DNA of 64,000 nucleotides from Ornithinibacillus bavariensis. Its GTDB lineage: Bacteria > Bacillota > Bacilli > Bacillales > Amphibacillaceae. The stretch spans positions 503,829 through 567,828 of the forward strand of contig NZ_JBNPWZ010000002.1 in the NCBI RefSeq assembly GCF_050433565.1, written 5' to 3'. The notes below the pieces were generated by a model. It saw nothing but the letters and a program-made list of their open reading frames with translations, had not been told where the DNA came from and searched no databases. Shown piece after piece: positions 61,145 to 64,000 of the stretch (position 1 is the first letter of the stretch; every line of letters begins with the position of its first letter). The position numbers and the translations under genes are program-made.

Positions 61145-61948
61145 TTGGTTAGAAAGATTGGAATTGATGCTGGCGGATCACTTGTGAAAATCGCTTATCA
61201 TGAGCAAGAAAAAATACATATTAAAACATTTTCAAATCATGAATTGGATCAGGCTATCTCCTGGTTATCGCCGTTTTTGTCTGATGCTATTGTCTACGCA
61301 ACGGGAGGAAAAGCGGGACATTTTAAGAATATTAACTCGAATACTTGCCATATCGTTGAGGAATTTCGTGCAGTCACAAAAGGAAGTCGCTACTTGCTGC
61401 AAGAGGAAAAAGGTATTCAGGGTGAGGAGTTCATTTTAGTAAATATTGGTACAGGTACCTCTATTTTTCATGTGACAGAGGATTCCTATGAACGAGTATT
61501 GGGCAGTGGCATAGGTGGTGGAACCTTAATGGGGCTTGGCCACTTAATAACAGGGAAGACGGATTTCCATTTATTTACTTCCCTAGCATTAAAGGGTGAT
61601 AATCGTAATAGTGATTTACTTGTCCGAGATATTTATGCCCCTGATGAGCCTCCTATTTTTGGAGATTTAACTGCAGCTAATTTCGGAAAAGCCCATTTGA
61701 ACAAAGCTGCTACAGAGCAGGATTATTTGGCAAGTGTTATGCATTTAATTGGAGAGACAATTGTATTACTTGCTGGCCAAGCAGCGACAAAAAAGCAGGT
61801 TAAGCGAATAGTATTTGTTGGTAGTACATTAACGAATAATAAACCATTACAAACGGTGTTAACTAGTTTTCATAAGGCATTGGCATATGATCCAATTTTT
61901 TTAGAAAAAGGATCACATGCTGGGGCAATTGGAGCCTTACTTAGTTAG
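61145..61948 (+). CDS. coaW: Type II pantothenate kinase
   Basis: A 267-residue acetate/sugar-kinase-fold enzyme that phosphorylates pantothenate, the first step of CoA synthesis. GIDAGGSLVKIAY is the ATP phosphate-1 motif, LVNIGTGTSIFHV the phosphate-2 motif and GSGIGGGTLMGLG the substrate region, as in staphylococcal and bacillary CoaW. The TTG start follows GAGGGGGA by nine bases; the ATG at 61103 lacks a site. Type II kinases are usually insensitive to CoA feedback. Confidence 0.93.
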   Translation: MVRKIGIDAGGSLVKIAYHEQEKIHIKTFSNHELDQAISWLSPFLSDAIVYATGGKAGHFKNINSNTCHIVEEFRAVTKGSRYLLQEEKGIQGEEFILVNIGTGTSIFHVTEDSYERVLGSGIGGGTLMGLGHLITGKTDFHLFTSLALKGDNRNSDLLVRDIYAPDEPPIFGDLTAANFGKAHLNKAATEQDYLASVMHLIGETIVLLAGQAATKKQVKRIVFVGSTLTNNKPLQTVLTSFHKALAYDPIFLEKGSHAGAIGALLS

Positions 61949-61965
61949 TATCTATGTACAAAGTT

Positions 61966-62006
61966 GATGGAGAATACTTTCCTCAATGGTAGTATTCTCC
62001 ATCTTT
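61966..62006 (+). terminator. Intrinsic terminator after pantothenate kinase
   Basis: GATGGAGAATACT / AGTATTCTCCATC, 13-bp perfect stem, then TTTAT. Confidence 0.9.
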
Positions 62007-62066
62007 ATAAGGAAAATCTTCTCACCTCATTAGGAGGTGATAGGAAGTTCCCTCGAGACATTTTTA

Positions 62067-63317
62067 TTATGCATGATGCCCACCAATTTTTTTACTGCGA
62101 TCAATAGTTATCCCAGCATCGGTATAACTACTCGCACGAAGAATAGCGGTAGCGCCATATTTATCACGAATAGCATCCATAACATAGCCAATATCAGTTT
62201 TTTTGGAACGATTTTCAAATAAATTTAATTGGGTCTCGGCTTTTTCATATAAATTATCGAGTGTTACATAAACATGGCGAATATTACTATGTCCATCATA
62301 GAATTCATGGAAAAGCTGCATACAAACATGGTACACATCCATCGTCACATTAGTTGGTATGGAAATAGAACGCGAACGAGAAAATCCGCCCCCAGTTTCT
62401 TTAGAATAAGCAATTCCGAGGTGAATCGTTTTTCCTGTTTTTCCCGCTGTACGAGCACGCCGACACACCTCTTCACAAAGATCTAAAATACAAACAGCAA
62501 CGTCATTTTTGGTGTAGTCACGTAAAAGAGCAATACCATGCCCAAAGCCCTTTTGTTCATGTTTAACAAAGTCTCCATATACCGGACTTAAGTCAACTCC
62601 CCACGCATGCCAATAAAGCTGTTCACCCATAATGCCGAACCGTTTCTTCAGATGATTTAAATCAAATCTTGCGAGCTGACCAAGAGTAATAATGCCCATA
62701 CGATTCAGGTTTTTTTTCATTCTATTTCCGATTCCCCATATTTTTTCTACTGGAAACGGCCAAAGCTTTTCCTCCACATCCTCATAACGACATTCCGCAA
62801 TACCAACCTTTTTAGCATGTAAGTCCATGACAACTTTCGCTAAAAATTTGTTATCACCAATTCCGATTGAGCAAGTGATACCGAAGCTTTCGAGAATGTC
62901 CTGCTTAATTTGTCTGGCAATTTCTCTAGCATCGCCGAATAACCTACCAAGTCCATTTAGTGTAACCCAAACTTCATCAACAGAATATTGGTGAATGGCC
63001 TCCTTTGGGGCATATTGATTAATTAATCTGGTAATTTCTACGGAAACCTCTAAATAATCTGCCATATGGGCAGGAACGATATGAATATTTGGGTCTTTCG
63101 GTAATTCAAAAAAACGACTGACATTGCTGATGCCGTATTTTTCTTTCAGAGCGGGCGATGCGGCGAGCACGATACTTCCCGAACGGCTTGGATCTCCCAC
63201 AACTGCAAGTAGATCTTTCATTGGATCAAGCTTTAATTTAACGGCTTCTACACTGGCATAAAAGGAACGCATATCGATACAAAGTACATCGTGACGTGGA
63301 AATGAAGAATAGTCCAT
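62067..63317 (-). CDS. Y-family DNA polymerase, UvrX/YqjW type
   Basis: A 416-residue translesion polymerase. The palm begins IDMRSFYASVEAV; the catalytic acid pair is in YSVDEVWV; helix-hairpin-helix KIWGIGNRMKKNL follows, then the little-finger domain. QLNLFE near residue 365 is a good beta-clamp-binding motif. The organisation matches B. subtilis YqjW/UvrX rather than DinB1 (PolY1). The ATG at 63317 follows AGGTGGTG; two GTG codons upstream are inside or next to that site. A LexA box lies at the promoter. Confidence 0.93.
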   Translation of the reverse strand: MDYSSFPRHDVLCIDMRSFYASVEAVKLKLDPMKDLLAVVGDPSRSGSIVLAASPALKEKYGISNVSRFFELPKDPNIHIVPAHMADYLEVSVEITRLINQYAPKEAIHQYSVDEVWVTLNGLGRLFGDAREIARQIKQDILESFGITCSIGIGDNKFLAKVVMDLHAKKVGIAECRYEDVEEKLWPFPVEKIWGIGNRMKKNLNRMGIITLGQLARFDLNHLKKRFGIMGEQLYWHAWGVDLSPVYGDFVKHEQKGFGHGIALLRDYTKNDVAVCILDLCEEVCRRARTAGKTGKTIHLGIAYSKETGGGFSRSRSISIPTNVTMDVYHVCMQLFHEFYDGHSNIRHVYVTLDNLYEKAETQLNLFENRSKKTDIGYVMDAIRDKYGATAILRASSYTDAGITIDRSKKIGGHHA

Positions 63318-63334
63318 GATATTCACCACCTACA

Positions 63335-63378
63335 GAACGTTTGTTCTTATTATATGTCTTTTGTAGGGAGATTATCAA
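63335..63378 (-). promoter_or_regulatory. LexA-controlled promoter of the Y-family polymerase
   Basis: On minus: TTGATA (63373-63378), 18 bases, TATAAT (63349-63354). Immediately downstream is GAACGTTTGTTC (63335-63346), which fits the Bacillus LexA/DinR box GAAC-N4-GTTC exactly. A repressor bound here would cover the transcription start, making the polymerase SOS-inducible. Confidence 0.9.
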
Positions 63379-63473
63379 TGGGAATTTATGCTTATTAAGA
63401 GGGCTCACGATTCCCTGACTAATTAGTTCCGCATATAGTGTTGTAAAAGAGAAGAATGGAGGAGGGAAGGCCA

Positions 63474-63830
63474 TTGTATTATTATCCAGTATATGTATAT
63501 CCAGCATATCTGCATCAACATAATATGAATCGCCAATTTCCTAAAGTGGATGCAGGACTACTTCATGCATCTGCAAATGAAACCAGAAAGTTAATGAAGG
63601 AAGTAAGTATTGTGTTAGACCGGTTTGCAACTTCAAAGGAATTTGATAATCAGGTCATGGCTGCAGCACAGGCGTCTAATATGGCTGAAGTAAAAAGGTT
63701 AATTAAATCAATTGGAATAACATCGGATGTCGATGTGGAGTTTAACCCAGATGGATTACGAATGGTATTTACATCAAAGGTCGCCAATACAGAATGCTGT
63801 AAGTTAACTGTAGCACTAAGATGGCGATAG
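63474..63830 (+). CDS. Conserved hypothetical protein with Tyr/Pro-rich N-terminus
   Basis: A 118-residue protein opening with YYYPVYVYPAYLHQH, as in some spore-coat proteins, followed by a helical pair (ASANETRKLMKEVSIVLDRFATSKEFDNQVMAAAQ, seen in parts) and a terminal beta segment with GLRMVFTS and a Cys pair (NTECCKL). The TTG start follows GGAGGAGGGAAGG; an ATG at 63456 lies within the ribosome-binding region. I do not recognise a named family. Confidence 0.72.
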   Translation: MYYYPVYVYPAYLHQHNMNRQFPKVDAGLLHASANETRKLMKEVSIVLDRFATSKEFDNQVMAAAQASNMAEVKRLIKSIGITSDVDVEFNPDGLRMVFTSKVANTECCKLTVALRWR

Positions 63831-63833
63831 AGA

Positions 63834-63879
63834 AAATGATGATATCGTCTCCTTAGAGAGAGGATATCATCATTTTTTT
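63834..63879 (+). terminator. Intrinsic terminator after the Tyr/Pro-rich gene
   Basis: AAATGATGATATC / GATATCATCATTT, 13-bp stem, followed by seven T residues. Confidence 0.93.
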
Positions 63880-63897
63880 ATTAATGCTTTTAAAACC

Positions 63898-64000
63898 ACA
63901 GGCTCTGCCTGTGTGAAAATAAACCTTCTAGGGATGTAACAAAAGAATCTCCAATCGTATAATAGAGATGGCCGTCAAACCAAATCTAAAAAACGAGAGG
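63898..64000 (+). other. Window-edge intergenic segment with hairpin and -10-like TATAAT
   Basis: CACAGGC-TCT-GCCTGTG (about 63898-63914) is a short perfect hairpin, and TATAAT at 63958-63963 may belong to a promoter for a gene beyond the window. No open frame with a ribosome-binding site begins before the edge. Confidence 0.35.

Noticed and set aside
1..64000. Defence, CRISPR or toxin-antitoxin system
   Set aside because: No regularly spaced short repeats of CRISPR type, Cas-like, restriction-modification or toxin-antitoxin proteins were found in any region.

Overview
The window looks like a low-G+C, Gram-positive, spore-forming member of the Bacillaceae, probably near Oceanobacillus, Virgibacillus or Ornithinibacillus. 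Supporting signs are AT-rich DNA, strong AGGAGG ribosome-binding sites with many TTG and GTG starts, a qoxABCD aa3 quinol oxidase, the floT/yuaF pair behind a sigma-W-type promoter, a LexA box of the Bacillus GAAC-N4-GTTC type, cre sites for CcpA, and small spore-associated genes (YjcZ, YjzC and YngL types). The genus is inferred. I saw no rRNA, tRNA, CRISPR array, prophage or intact insertion sequence.

Layout. 0-8.3 kb: a flavin monooxygenase/reductase pair, a MATE exporter with a frameshifted 3' end, a DsbA/FrnE oxidoreductase, a lipoprotein, a secreted coiled-coil plus 3D-domain wall protein, DinB-like and isochorismatase-like genes. 8.5-11.7 kb: an MFS exporter, aminoglycoside 6-adenylyltransferase, GNAT and NUDIX run. 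12.2-25.1 kb: heme O synthase (ctaB), a 1728-residue bacillopeptidase F-like subtilase, an aromatic-acid-exporter-type membrane protein, a DUF4363/DUF421 pair, an EAL-HDOD protein, a YjzC protein and prfC. 25.4-39.3 kb: HMG-CoA lyase, then a molybdoenzyme block. That block holds an XRE-cupin regulator, an OFA-type transporter, an FdhF/YdeP oxidoreductase, fdhD, and moaA-moeB-moeA-moaE-moaD-mobB-mobA-moaB, with moaC convergent. 39.4-48.7 kb: an APH-like kinase, a UPF0182 protein, a 51-bp minisatellite, small envelope and spore genes, and yuaF-floT. 48.7-64 kb: qoxABCD, yjcZ, yjaZ, Hsp20, a hydrolase, a second subtilase, an acyl-CoA synthetase, a BCCT carrier, type II pantothenate kinase and a LexA-controlled Y-family polymerase.

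How the genes fit together. The most coherent unit is the molybdenum block. It encodes nearly all steps from GTP to molybdopterin guanine dinucleotide, plus FdhD, a Cys-type formate-dehydrogenase-like enzyme and an oxalate/formate-family transporter. A perfect cre match sits between the -35 and -10 of the likely transporter promoter. CtaB makes heme O, the precursor of the heme A that the distant Qox complex needs.

The less expected signals are short. They are a 51-bp tandem repeat array, an apparent AUC start on the XRE-cupin regulator, a 13-codon leader ORF ending two bases before the large protease, two long imperfect palindromes, a palindrome/cre-controlled HMG-CoA lyase promoter, and an acyl-CoA synthetase whose acetate-pocket Trp is replaced by Gly. 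I did not find a convincing new multi-gene system. The repeat array and the palindromes are the best candidates for undescribed elements.
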